Shown here piece by piece: positions 32,761-41,293 of a DNA stretch of 64,000 nucleotides. The notes beneath the pieces are model-generated. The model saw only the letters and a program-made list of their open reading frames with translations. It was not told where the DNA came from and did not search any database. The translations under genes and the position numbers were made by a program. Origin of the DNA: Salarchaeum japonicum (lineage in GTDB: Archaea; Halobacteriota; Halobacteria; Halobacteriales; Halobacteriaceae); NCBI RefSeq assembly GCF_020614395.1, contig NZ_CP085324.1, positions 351,564-415,563 on the forward strand. The letters run 5' to 3'. How positions within the stretch are numbered: position 1 is the stretch's first letter; each line of letters begins with the position of its first letter.

Positions 32761-34539
32761 GTTCGGGAACAGCATCAGGAGGAGGCAGGCGAGCATCGCG
32801 AGGCCGACGCTCGTCGTCACCGCCCTGACCGCGCTCCGCTTGTCCTCGACGGGGAGGCGTGACACCACGGATTCGACGCTCGTCCGGAGGAGGTGGCCGC
32901 CGTCGAGCGGATACCCCGGGATGCAGTTGAAGAACCCGAGGTTGATGTTCACCCAGCCCACCCAGAACAGGGCGTTCGCGAGCAGTAACCCGGTGCCGCC
33001 GAGCGGTTCGAGGACGCCGGTCGTGGTGTAGAACGCGGCGTTGTCGGGGACGAACCCGGGGAAGTTGTAGGGGACGCCCAGTCCGACTGCGGCGAGGAAC
33101 GGCAGGAACACGAGGAACATCGCGGACTGCGTGAGGCTCGCGCCGGAGAGGTCGCCGCCGAGCACGTCGAGGTAGAACCCGGCGGGGTAGAGTTCGATGC
33201 CGGCGTCGCTCACGGTCATCCCGGAGTAGCCGGGCGACCCCTGCACGCCGAGGAAGCCGATGTCGCTGTTCGGGTTCTCGCCGAGCGTCACCGACGCCTC
33301 GTAGCGCTCGCCCTCGACGTAGTACTCGACCGTGACGCTGTCGCCGGGCGTGGTGTCCGCGAGCGCGTCGCTCACGCCCTCGTAGGTGACGACGCGCTCG
33401 CCGTCGAGGCGGGTGACGACGACTGAGTCACCGGACGCGAGGCCGGTCTGTTCCGCGAACGGTTCGCCGCCCACGAGCGTCGCGAGCGCGCCGACCGGCC
33501 CGGTCGTCGTGTTCCCGGACGCGGTCGTGACGGTCGCTATCGTCGCGTCCGTCACCGCGTCGCGGAAGGCGGCTTCCGTCTCGACGCTCGTCCCGTTCAC
33601 GGAGACGATGGTGTCGCCAGTGGACACGCCGTTGTCGGGACTGAACGGGGTCGCGGCGGCGAGCGCGCTCCCGGCCGCCGGCACGCCCGTCACCAAGACC
33701 GACCTGTTCACGGTGACCGTCTCACCGCTCGCGAGCGTCATCGACACCGCGTGCCCGGTGTGGTTCGCGAGCACGTCCTCGAACTCCTCGTTCGACGCGA
33801 TGGACTCGTTCCCGACCGCGACGATGCGGTCGCCCGGTTCGATGCCGGCCTGTGCCGCGGGCGACTGTTCGGTGACGCCGCCGACCGCCGCGCCCGGTGC
33901 GACCGCGATACCGCTCGCCACCGGCCCGAGCAACAGGCCGAACGCGAGGAGCGCGACGAGGAAGTTGTTCGTCACGCCCGCCGCGAACATCCGCGCGCGG
34001 CTCCCGCGGGAGACGAGGCGCTGTTCCTCCTGGTCGGGTTCGACGAACGCGCCCATCGGCAGTATCGCGAGCAGGACGACGCCCATCGACTCCACGCCGA
34101 TGCCCTCGACGCGACTCATCACGCCGTGTCCGCCCTCGTGCACCACGAGACCGACGAACAGCCCGAGCACGATTTCGGGCGCGACGGCCACCGGGAGGAA
34201 GGGGTTCACGCCGGGCACGACGAGCGCGCTCCGCGGATTCCCGACCGCGGACGCCGTCGCCGGCGGGTTCTGCACGAGCGCTATCGCCGTCGTCGCGAGG
34301 AGTGCGAACGCGCCGACGAGCACGACGAGCGCGATACCGAGGCCGAAGTTCCCCCACGCTCGCCACGCGCGCTTCGGTCGGGCGAGCCGGTCGAGCAGCC
34401 GCTTCCCGCGTTTCGTGTGCACCGTCAGGAGCGGCCCCATCGTGTTCACGTAGTCCGGCAACAGCCCGCGGTTCCGGGCGACGACGACCGCCACCCAGTA
34501 GGCGAGCACGCCGGCGAGAACCCACGTCCACTCGTTCAT
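32749..34539 (-). CDS. Site-2 protease-type membrane metallopeptidase with PDZ domains
   Basis: A 596-residue intramembrane zinc protease. The zinc site is VVHEGGHGV in an early helix, with a C-terminal YPLDGGHLLR supplying the third ligand. Between them are a PDZ-like region (GVTEQSPAAQAGIEPGDRIVAVGNESI) and at least one further degenerate PDZ (NGVSTGDTIVSVNGTSV). Such proteases cut membrane-tethered regulators. ATG 34539 is preferred; GTG 34542 adds one residue. The 3' end overlaps padR by 12 bp, tail to tail. Confidence 0.92.
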   Translation of the reverse strand: MNEWTWVLAGVLAYWVAVVVARNRGLLPDYVNTMGPLLTVHTKRGKRLLDRLARPKRAWRAWGNFGLGIALVVLVGAFALLATTAIALVQNPPATASAVGNPRSALVVPGVNPFLPVAVAPEIVLGLFVGLVVHEGGHGVMSRVEGIGVESMGVVLLAILPMGAFVEPDQEEQRLVSRGSRARMFAAGVTNNFLVALLAFGLLLGPVASGIAVAPGAAVGGVTEQSPAAQAGIEPGDRIVAVGNESIASNEEFEDVLANHTGHAVSMTLASGETVTVNRSVLVTGVPAAGSALAAATPFSPDNGVSTGDTIVSVNGTSVETEAAFRDAVTDATIATVTTASGNTTTGPVGALATLVGGEPFAEQTGLASGDSVVVTRLDGERVVTYEGVSDALADTTPGDSVTVEYYVEGERYEASVTLGENPNSDIGFLGVQGSPGYSGMTVSDAGIELYPAGFYLDVLGGDLSGASLTQSAMFLVFLPFLAAVGLGVPYNFPGFVPDNAAFYTTTGVLEPLGGTGLLLANALFWVGWVNINLGFFNCIPGYPLDGGHLLRTSVESVVSRLPVEDKRSAVRAVTTSVGLAMLACLLLMLFPNLLV

Positions 34540-34578
34540 CACGCTACCCTCCGGGCGCGGGACGGTAAGCGGTTTGGG

Positions 34579-36213
34579 TTACCGCTCGCGGCGCAACCGC
34601 GCGACGACGAACTCGTCGTCCAGCGCGGCGAGGAACTGCCCGAGCTTCGGCCCCTCCTCCTCCTCGAAGAACAGCCGGTAGCCGACGGAGAAGAACTCGC
34701 CGATGTCGATGTCGTGGCGCTTCGCCGTCTCGTAGATTTCGCCCTGCACCTCCTCGCCGTCGTGGCCCTCCGCGACGAAGTCCGCGAGTTCGTCGAGCGC
34801 CGCCTCCGTCTCCGAATCGAGGTCTACGTCGGGGAGGCGCTCGCGGTTGATGCGGTAGTTGTACTCGTTGTCCGTGCGCTCGGCCCACTCGCGGGCGAGT
34901 TCGACGCGCGCGAGCGCCTCCTCGACCGCCCACTCGGGCGCGTCCTCGGGGATGTGGCCCTCGCGTCGCGCGATTTCCTCCCGGAGTTCGGGGTCGTCCG
35001 TCATCCCGAGCACGGCCGCGAACGTGTACGGGATGCGGATGCGGTCCGCTCGAACCTCGTCCACGACGAGCGGGTAGACGCGCTCCGCGAGTTCGCGCTC
35101 GTCCGCGGAGGCGTCCTCGACCTCCCCGAAGTACACGCGCTCGAAGCGGTCGAACTCGTCCACGAGCAGGTCGATGCGTTCCGTGCTGAAGTCCCGGGCC
35201 TTCTTCGGTTCCTTCGTGAAGAAGTACCGGAGCACGTCCCGCTCCACGAGGTCGAGCACGTCCGAGACGAGGATGACGTTCCCCTCGGAGGAACTGAACG
35301 GCTCGCCGTTCAGCGTGAACCACTCGTACACCATCGGCACGGGCGGTTCGTCCTCGAACACGGTCTCCATGATGTCCACGCCGGACGGCCACGACCCCTC
35401 CGCGTGGTCTTTCCCGAACGGCTCGAAGTCCACGCCCAAGACCTGCCACTGCGCCGGCCACTCGAACCGCCACGGGAGCTTGCCGTCCCGCAGGCTCGCG
35501 GTTCCGCGGTGCCCGCAGCCCTCGATGGTGCGGTCGCCCGCGTCGAGGTCGGTGCACTCGTACTCGACCGTCCCGCCGTCGGCGTCGATGCCGAGGACGG
35601 TCTCCGTTATCTTCCCGCAGTTCTCGCAGACGGGGTTGAACGGGACGTAGGACGCGTCGACCTTGTCCTGGTACTGGCCGAGCACGTCGCGCGCGAGGTC
35701 GGCGTTCGCGAGCACGTGCCGGGTCGCGTCCTCGAACGCGCCGGACTCGTAGAGTTCGGTGTTCGAGACCATCTCGACGGGGATGCCGAGGAGTTCCGCG
35801 GAGTCCTCGATGAGGCTGGAGAAGTGCGCGCCGTAGGAGTCACAGCACCCGAACGGGTCGGGAATCGACGTGTACGGGTGGCCGAGGTTCTTCCCGAGCG
35901 CGCCGGCGTTCACGTCCCCGAGGTCGACGATGTCGCCGTCGAGGTCGGCGAGCTTTCGCGGGAGCTTCCGCAGGGGGTCGCGGTCGTCCGACGTGAACAC
36001 CTGTCGAACCTCGTGGCCGCGCTCGCGGAGGACTTCCGCGACGAAGTAGCCGCGGGCGAGTTCGTTCATGTTCCCGAGGTGGGGGACGCCGGAGGGCGAG
36101 ATACCGCCCTTGATGACGATGGGGTCGTCGGGGTCGCGGGCCTCGATGCGGTCGGCGATTTCGTCCGCCCAGAAGACGTACTCCGCGTCGCTGAGAACGT
36201 GTGGACTGCTCAT
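34579..36213 (-). CDS. lysS: Lysyl-tRNA synthetase, class I
   Basis: A 544-residue class I enzyme, the archaeal LysRS1 type, not homologous to bacterial class II LysRS. The HIGH motif is PHLGN (residues 44-48, after GGISPSGV). The KMSKS counterpart is FSSSEGN. A Cys pair CENCGK and a later CGHRG suit zinc binding. The C-terminal helical domain ends FVVARLRRER. The ATG overlaps the pyrH stop by four bases, so the two form an operon. Confidence 0.97.
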   Translation of the reverse strand: MSSPHVLSDAEYVFWADEIADRIEARDPDDPIVIKGGISPSGVPHLGNMNELARGYFVAEVLRERGHEVRQVFTSDDRDPLRKLPRKLADLDGDIVDLGDVNAGALGKNLGHPYTSIPDPFGCCDSYGAHFSSLIEDSAELLGIPVEMVSNTELYESGAFEDATRHVLANADLARDVLGQYQDKVDASYVPFNPVCENCGKITETVLGIDADGGTVEYECTDLDAGDRTIEGCGHRGTASLRDGKLPWRFEWPAQWQVLGVDFEPFGKDHAEGSWPSGVDIMETVFEDEPPVPMVYEWFTLNGEPFSSSEGNVILVSDVLDLVERDVLRYFFTKEPKKARDFSTERIDLLVDEFDRFERVYFGEVEDASADERELAERVYPLVVDEVRADRIRIPYTFAAVLGMTDDPELREEIARREGHIPEDAPEWAVEEALARVELAREWAERTDNEYNYRINRERLPDVDLDSETEAALDELADFVAEGHDGEEVQGEIYETAKRHDIDIGEFFSVGYRLFFEEEEGPKLGQFLAALDDEFVVARLRRER

Positions 36214-36923
36214 TCCTGCCAGAGCGCGGGCGTCTCGGTCGTGTCGTCGGGACTGATGTCCGTGCCGTCGTGCTCGCCGCGAAGCACGGCGTCCACGATG
36301 TTCTCGGGGTCGGTGCCGTCGAGCACGACGACGCGCATCCGGGAGCGCTCGATGAGTTTCGCCGCGAGGATGTCCACCGGCGCGCTCGACCCCGCGTTCA
36401 TCTCGATGTTCCCGATGACGTCCACGAGTTCGCTCGCGGTCATCGAGTCGAAGCGCTGCGCGGAACTGTCCTCGTTCGGGTCGGCGCTGAACACGCCGGG
36501 CACGCTCGTCGCGTACACGAGGAGGTCGGCGTTCGTGTACTCCGCGAGCGCCGCGCCGACGGCGTCCGTCGTCTGGCCGGCGGTGACGCCGCCCATCACG
36601 GCCACGTCCCCCCGCCGCATCGCCTCGCCAGCGGTCTCGTAGTCCTCCGCGGGACTCGGGGCCGCGTCGTCCAGCGCGGAGATGAGGAGGCGGGCGTTCA
36701 GTCGGGTGACCGAGATGCCGATGTCGTCCAGTTCGATCTCGTTCGCGCCCAGGTTCCGGGCGGTGTCGATGTACTCGCGGGCGATACCGCCGCCGCCCAC
36801 GACCACGCCGACGGAACACCCCGCTTCGACCAACCGTTCGACGGCGGCGGCGTGCGCTCGGATTCGCTCGTGCGCGAGGTCCGGAGCGAGCACGCTCCCG
36901 CCGATAGAAACGACTACTCGCAT
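36210..36923 (-). CDS. pyrH: UMP kinase (archaeal PyrH)
   Basis: The 237-residue amino-acid-kinase-fold enzyme phosphorylates UMP to UDP. Motifs are VVSIGGSVLAPD, VVGGGGIAREYIDTARNLGANE, DDIGISVTRLNA and ADPNEDSSAQRFDSMTASEL. Length fits the archaeal enzyme. ATG 36923 lies about 27-34 bases from CCTTAAGG, so the transcript is probably leaderless. Confidence 0.96.
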   Translation of the reverse strand: MRVVVSIGGSVLAPDLAHERIRAHAAAVERLVEAGCSVGVVVGGGGIAREYIDTARNLGANEIELDDIGISVTRLNARLLISALDDAAPSPAEDYETAGEAMRRGDVAVMGGVTAGQTTDAVGAALAEYTNADLLVYATSVPGVFSADPNEDSSAQRFDSMTASELVDVIGNIEMNAGSSAPVDILAAKLIERSRMRVVVLDGTDPENIVDAVLRGEHDGTDISPDDTTETPALWQE

Positions 36924-36949
36924 TCTTACCCGGACTAGCCCGGATGCGG

Positions 36950-36957
36950 CCTTAAGG
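36950..36957. promoter_or_regulatory. Symmetric TATA-like element between pyrH and the MoaE gene
   Basis: The palindrome CCTTAAGG is in the 87-bp divergent spacer. It is correctly placed (27-34 bases) for a leaderless pyrH start at 36923. It might also serve the gene at 37011 with a leader of about 25 nt. Confidence 0.4.
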
Positions 36958-37010
36958 GTTGTCAACTCCCCGGCGACAGGCACAAGCCACGCGCACGCCA
37001 CGACTCCCGT

Positions 37011-37787
37011 ATGCACGTGCTCGGCCTCGCGACCGGCCCCGGCGTCCCCGCCGACCCGCTCGCGGACAGACTCGCCGCCGACCTCCCCGGCACCGTCGCC
37101 GTCCTCGAACGACGCGCGGACGCCGGCGGAGACCGCACGCGGTACGAACTCGGCCCCCGCGGCTCCACCGTCTCCCGGCCCGACGGCGACCTCCTCGGCG
37201 CGCTCGACGACCTGGCGCGCGACCACGACTACGCCGTCCTCGTCGGGTTCGCGGACACCAGCGTCCCGCACGTCGTCGTCGGGGACGCCGACGCCGAAAC
37301 CGCGCTCCAGCGGGTCGCCGCGCCCGAGGACGTCGATACGGACGCGGTCGTCCGCGCGCTCTCCGACCACGACGAACACGAGTCCCTCGAATCGCTCGTG
37401 GCCGCGGTCACCCGGGAGCCGAGCGCCGAGTACGCGGGCGCGGTCGCCACCTTCACCGGCATCGTCCGGGAGCGCGAACACCCCGAGGACGACCGGACGG
37501 AGTCCCTGACGTTCGAGAAGTACGAGGGCGTCGCCGCCGAGCGCCTCGCGCGCATCCGCGACGAACTCGAATCCAGGGAGGGCGTCCACGAGGTACGCCT
37601 CCACCACCGCACGGGCCGCATCGAGGCCGGCGAGGACATCGTGTTCGTCGTCGTGCTCGCCGGCCACCGCCGCGAGGCCTTCGAGACCGTGGAGGACGGC
37701 ATCGACCGACTGAAGGACGAAGTCCCGATTTTCAAGAAGGAACTCACGGTCGAGGACGAGTTCTGGACGCACGAACGCGACGAATAG
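37011..37787 (+). CDS. moaE: Molybdopterin synthase large subunit MoaE with an N-terminal MobB-like extension
   Basis: This encodes a 258-residue protein. The C-terminal half (about 130-258) is MoaE: GAVATFTGIVRER, LTFEKYEGVAAERLARI, VRLHHRTGRIEAGEDIVFVVV and VPIFKKELTVEDEFW, with the catalytic lysines in FEKYE and FKKE. The N-terminal 110 residues (MHVLGLATGPG, RYELGPRGSTVS, YAVLVGFADTSVP) resemble a degenerate MobB GTP-binding domain without a clear P-loop. It makes molybdopterin from precursor Z with MoaD. Such fusions are known in haloarchaea. Confidence 0.9.
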   Translation: MHVLGLATGPGVPADPLADRLAADLPGTVAVLERRADAGGDRTRYELGPRGSTVSRPDGDLLGALDDLARDHDYAVLVGFADTSVPHVVVGDADAETALQRVAAPEDVDTDAVVRALSDHDEHESLESLVAAVTREPSAEYAGAVATFTGIVREREHPEDDRTESLTFEKYEGVAAERLARIRDELESREGVHEVRLHHRTGRIEAGEDIVFVVVLAGHRREAFETVEDGIDRLKDEVPIFKKELTVEDEFWTHERDE

Positions 37788-37902
37788 GCCACTCCTCCGA
37801 CCATCGAAACCACCCGTTAAGCGAACGCCGAAAACAGCTTAGACGGGCCGATAAAATGTCTCGACACTTCTCGTGACTTCGTAAAACGTTCTCGGGGTGG
37901 GT

Positions 37903-37929
37903 GTGAAACGTCGTATCGGCGTGAAACGT
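37903..37929 (+). promoter_or_regulatory. Direct repeat GTGAAACGT in the promoter region of the 82-residue protein
   Basis: GTGAAACGT occurs at 37903-37911 and 37921-37929, an 18-bp spacing, just upstream of the TATA box at 37956-37962. This is a normal place for an archaeal activator site. Function is inferred. Confidence 0.4.
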
Positions 37930-37955
37930 GTCGAATACACCCCAACGTTCTCCCC

Positions 37956-37962
37956 TTTATAT
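37956..37962 (+). promoter_or_regulatory. TATA box of the 82-residue HTH protein gene
   Basis: TTTATAT is the most typical TATA sequence in this part of the window, 39-45 bases before the ATG at 38001, so a leader of about 15 nt is expected. Confidence 0.6.
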
Positions 37963-38000
37963 GATGCACCGGGTGTTACGGAGGAGTGAGGCGATTACAA

Positions 38001-38249
38001 ATGAGCGCTACCGCCGACCCCTCCACGGCCGACAGCAAGGAAACGCGTCTCGCGAACTACCTGCGTGAGAAGGCTCGCGACGGCGAGCTCTACTTCAAGG
38101 GTAAGTTCATCGCGGACGAGGTCGGGCTCTCCCCGAAGGAGATCGGGGCCCTGATGGTGAACCTGAAGGACTCCGTCTCCGACCTCGAAATCGAGAAGTG
38201 GTCGTACACGAGCGCGACCACGTGGCGCGTCGCCCCTGCTGACGCGTAG
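38001..38249 (+). CDS. Small winged-helix-like haloarchaeal protein (DUF7123-like)
   Basis: An 82-residue protein. DSKETRLANYLREKARDGELY, FKGKFIADEVGLSPKEIGALMVNL and EIEKWSYTSATTWRV read as a compact winged helix with a recognition helix around SPKEIGALM. I recall it as a strongly conserved haloarchaeal family (DUF7123). It is preceded by the strongest TATA box in the window and a direct repeat, suggesting high or regulated expression. It may bind DNA; the targets are unknown. Confidence 0.8.
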   Translation: MSATADPSTADSKETRLANYLREKARDGELYFKGKFIADEVGLSPKEIGALMVNLKDSVSDLEIEKWSYTSATTWRVAPADA

Positions 38250-38288
38250 AGCGACACGCATTAAGCCGCCCTCCCGCTTTCTCCCCGT

Positions 38289-39233
38289 GTGTCGTTCGTC
38301 TCCGCGCTGACAGACGCCATCCTCCCCGTCCTCGCGGTCGCGCTCGCGGGCTTCCTGCTCGGGCGCTTCCGCGAGGTCGAGGTGGACGCGCTCGGCACCG
38401 TCACGCTCTACGTTCTCACGCCCGCGCTCGTCTTCTCGACGCTCGCGACCACCACGCTCTCCGGGAGCGCCGTCCTCAACATCGCGGTCGGCGTCACCGC
38501 GTTCACGGTCGTGATGGCCGTCGTCGCGTACGCCGTCGTCACCCTCACCGACGCCCCGCACCCGAACGGGACGATGCTCGCCTCGACGTTCTCGAACGCG
38601 GGCAACTACGGGATTCCGCTCTCCGCGTTCGCGTTCGGCGCGACCGGCCGCAGTACGGCGGTCTTGTTCATCGCCGCGCAGTCCGTGCTGATGTACTCGC
38701 TCGGCGTGTTCATCGCCGCGCGCGGCACCGGCGCGGGCGTCCGGGCCTCCGTCGGCCAGATATTCGAACTCCCCCTCCTGTACGCCGTGCTCGCCGCCGG
38801 CCTCGCCCGCTTCCTCGGCGTCGTCCCGCCCGAGACCGGGCCGGCGATGGAGACCATCGGGATGGTCGGGAACGCCGCCATCCCCGTGATGTTGCTGATG
38901 CTCGGCATCCAACTCGGGAACACCGGCCGCGGCGTCGCGCTCTCCACGGTCACGACCCCGACGGTGCTCAAACTCGCCGTCGCGCCCGTCGTCGCCGTCG
39001 CCGTCGCGGTTCCGCTCGGGTTCTCCGACCCCGTGGTCGCGCGGACGTTCGTCCTGGAGTGCGCGATGCCCGCCGCGGTCACGCCGCTCGTCTTCACCGT
39101 CGAGTTCAGCGACGACCCCACAGCGCCCGCGTACGTCTCCACCGCCATCCTCGTCACCACCGTCCTCTCCATCCCCGTGCTCGCCGTGCTCCTCACCGTC
39201 CTCCGCGGCGGCCTCCCGCTTCCGGGAGTTTAA
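38289..39233 (+). CDS. AEC-family transporter (auxin efflux carrier fold)
   Basis: A 314-residue protein has about ten transmembrane helices in two repeats. The motifs LASTFSNAGNYGIPLSAFAFG and a later VLECAMPAAVTPLVFTVEF carry the broken-helix residues of the family. Bacterial members export malate or malonate; the substrate here is unknown. The start is GTG 38289. The next gene's TATA-like TTTAAC overlaps its 3' end, so that gene is transcribed separately. Confidence 0.9.
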   Translation: MSFVSALTDAILPVLAVALAGFLLGRFREVEVDALGTVTLYVLTPALVFSTLATTTLSGSAVLNIAVGVTAFTVVMAVVAYAVVTLTDAPHPNGTMLASTFSNAGNYGIPLSAFAFGATGRSTAVLFIAAQSVLMYSLGVFIAARGTGAGVRASVGQIFELPLLYAVLAAGLARFLGVVPPETGPAMETIGMVGNAAIPVMLLMLGIQLGNTGRGVALSTVTTPTVLKLAVAPVVAVAVAVPLGFSDPVVARTFVLECAMPAAVTPLVFTVEFSDDPTAPAYVSTAILVTTVLSIPVLAVLLTVLRGGLPLPGV

Positions 39234-39258
39234 CCGCGTCCGCACCCAACGACTGGTG

Positions 39259-40371
39259 ATGTCGGCCGACCCGCCCGACGCCGGCCCCGCACCGGACGCG
39301 TTCAGCGACGTGTTCCGCGTGTACGAGGTTCGCCGCGAGGGCGACACGATTCACTACTACGGCGCGCCGCTCGCGGACTACCAGACGCTCATGCGCGAGG
39401 TGTGGCCGCGCTTCGAGAACTCCGGCTACGACGTACAGCTCGAAGAACGTACGGGCGAGTACGTCCTCGTCGCCACCCCCGAACGCGAGGCGGGGTTCCC
39501 GACGACGAACCTCGTCCTGTTCATGCTCACCGTGCTCTCGACGCTGTACGCCGGCACCGGCTGGTACTACGTGCAGGACGTGTTGTCGCCCGAACTCCTG
39601 CGCGCGCTCCCGTTCACGCTCGGCGTGCTCGGCGTGCTCGGCACGCACGAACTCGGCCACTACGTCCTCTCGAAGTACCACGACGTGGACGCCAGCCTCC
39701 CCTACTTCATCCCCGTCCCCACCCTGTTCGGGACGATGGGCGCGCTCATCCGTATGAAGGGCCAGATACCCGACCGGAAGGCGCTGTTCGACATCGGCGT
39801 CGCCGGCCCGCTCGCCGGCCTCGCCGCCACCGTCGTCGTCGGCACCGCCGGCCTCCTCCTCCCGCCGCTCCAGGTGCCCGACTACATCCTGAACGCGCCC
39901 GCGAGCGACCTCGTGGAGATAGAGTTCCACTACCCGCTCCTCCTCGAAGGCCTCTCGTGGCTGCTCGACACGCCGCTCCACTACCCGAACGACCCCGCGG
40001 TGGTGGCGAACCCGCTCGTCATCGCGGCCTGGATCGGCGCGTTCATCACCGTCCTCAACCTCATCCCCGTCGGCCAGCTAGACGGCGGGCACATCCTCCG
40101 CGCGATGCTCGGCCCCACCCACGAACGCGTCGCCCCCCTCGTCCCGTTCGCCCTGTTCGGGCTGGCGGGCGGACTCTACGTCCTCACCGACGCCGGGCAG
40201 GCCGTCTTCCTCTGGGTGCTCTGGGGGTTCATCGCGGCCTACATGGCGTTCCGGGGGTCGGCGGTTCCGCTCGACGACGGCCCGCTCGACCGCCGCCGGC
40301 TCGCCGTCGGCGCGTTCACGTTCCTGGTCGGCGCGCTCTGCTTCGTCCCCGTCCCCGTCACCATCGGCTAG
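39259..40371 (+). CDS. Site-2 protease-family membrane peptidase (M50)
   Basis: A 370-residue protein. A cytosolic N-terminal domain (1-75) is followed by about six to seven transmembrane helices. Zinc ligands are in GTHELGHYVLSK, and the Asp is in GQLDGGHILRA. Unlike the protease at 32749, it has no PDZ domain. ATG 39259 is 27 bases after GAGTTTAAC, fitting a leaderless transcript. It ends with a four-base convergent overlap with thiL. Confidence 0.9.
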   Translation: MSADPPDAGPAPDAFSDVFRVYEVRREGDTIHYYGAPLADYQTLMREVWPRFENSGYDVQLEERTGEYVLVATPEREAGFPTTNLVLFMLTVLSTLYAGTGWYYVQDVLSPELLRALPFTLGVLGVLGTHELGHYVLSKYHDVDASLPYFIPVPTLFGTMGALIRMKGQIPDRKALFDIGVAGPLAGLAATVVVGTAGLLLPPLQVPDYILNAPASDLVEIEFHYPLLLEGLSWLLDTPLHYPNDPAVVANPLVIAAWIGAFITVLNLIPVGQLDGGHILRAMLGPTHERVAPLVPFALFGLAGGLYVLTDAGQAVFLWVLWGFIAAYMAFRGSAVPLDDGPLDRRRLAVGAFTFLVGALCFVPVPVTIG

Positions 40372-41204
40372 TGCGTGTACCCCTCGTCGGGGAGCGGCTC
40401 CCCGTCGAGTCGCACGCCGCCCTCCGTCACCGCCCCGATAACCGAGAGCGGTACGTCCGTTTCGACCTGTTCGACGGACGCCGGCGGGAGCGTGCAGACG
40501 AGTTCGAAGTCCTCGCCGAACGTCACCGCGCGCTCGAACGCCACGCCCTCGACCACCGGAATCTCCGCTGAGTCCACGCTGAACCCGCAGTCGCTGGCCT
40601 CCGCGAGCTGGTGGAGTGAGCGCGCGAGGCCGTCGCTCGAATCCATCATCGCCGTCGCGTGCGGGGCGAGCGCGACGCCCGCCCGAACCCGGGGCGTGAA
40701 CCGGAACAGGTCGTTTCCGCGCTCGTGATCGCCGGCGCGGAAGGCGTCGATGGCGGCGGCGCTCCGCCCGAGGTCGCCCGTCACGCACACGGCGTCCCCG
40801 GGTTCCGCGCCCGACCGGAACACCGGCGTGTCGGTCGCGCCGACGGCGGTGGTGGCGGTGGTGAACTCGGCGGTGTCGTCGAGGTCGCCGCCGACGTACT
40901 CCGCGCCGACGCGCTCGCAGACGTCCCGCGCCCCCCGCACGAAGGCTTCGAGGGCGTCGGGGTCGAAGTCGGGCGCGCCGTACACCGCGACCGCGCCGGT
41001 CGCGTCCGCGCCCATCGCCGCCACGTCCGAGAGGGACGCGCCGACCGCCCGCCAGCCCTGCGTGTACCGCGTCGTCCCCGCCGGGAAGTCCGTCCGGTCG
41101 TGGAGCATGTCGATGGTCACGACGGTGTCCCCGAGGAGCGCGGCGTCGTCGCCCGCCGCCGGCACGAGGTCAGCGACCCGCGCCAGCGCCGCCCGTTCGT
41201 CCAT
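40368..41204 (-). CDS. thiL: Thiamine-monophosphate kinase
   Basis: A 278-residue ThiL makes thiamine diphosphate from thiamine monophosphate and ATP. AIR-synthase-fold motifs: AGDDAALLGDTVVTIDMLHDRTDF, then SLSDVAAMGA, DAVCVTGDLGRSAAA and the metal site MMDSSDGLARSLHQLA. The C-terminal region VTFGEDFELVCTLP is as expected. ATG 41204 gives a normal length. Confidence 0.95.
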   Translation of the reverse strand: MDERAALARVADLVPAAGDDAALLGDTVVTIDMLHDRTDFPAGTTRYTQGWRAVGASLSDVAAMGADATGAVAVYGAPDFDPDALEAFVRGARDVCERVGAEYVGGDLDDTAEFTTATTAVGATDTPVFRSGAEPGDAVCVTGDLGRSAAAIDAFRAGDHERGNDLFRFTPRVRAGVALAPHATAMMDSSDGLARSLHQLAEASDCGFSVDSAEIPVVEGVAFERAVTFGEDFELVCTLPPASVEQVETDVPLSVIGAVTEGGVRLDGEPLPDEGYTH

Positions 41205-41293
41205 ACCCCGGGGGTCGCGTCCGGCCGGGAAAAACGCCGCGGGTCGCCGCTCGGTCGGAGGATTTACCCTCCGTCCACGTCTCGCTCGCAAGC

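Noticed and set aside
33751..36642. Very long + strand frame of 963 codons
   Set aside because: It is the reverse shadow of the site-2 protease, LysRS and UMP kinase genes, which all have complete family motifs on the other strand.
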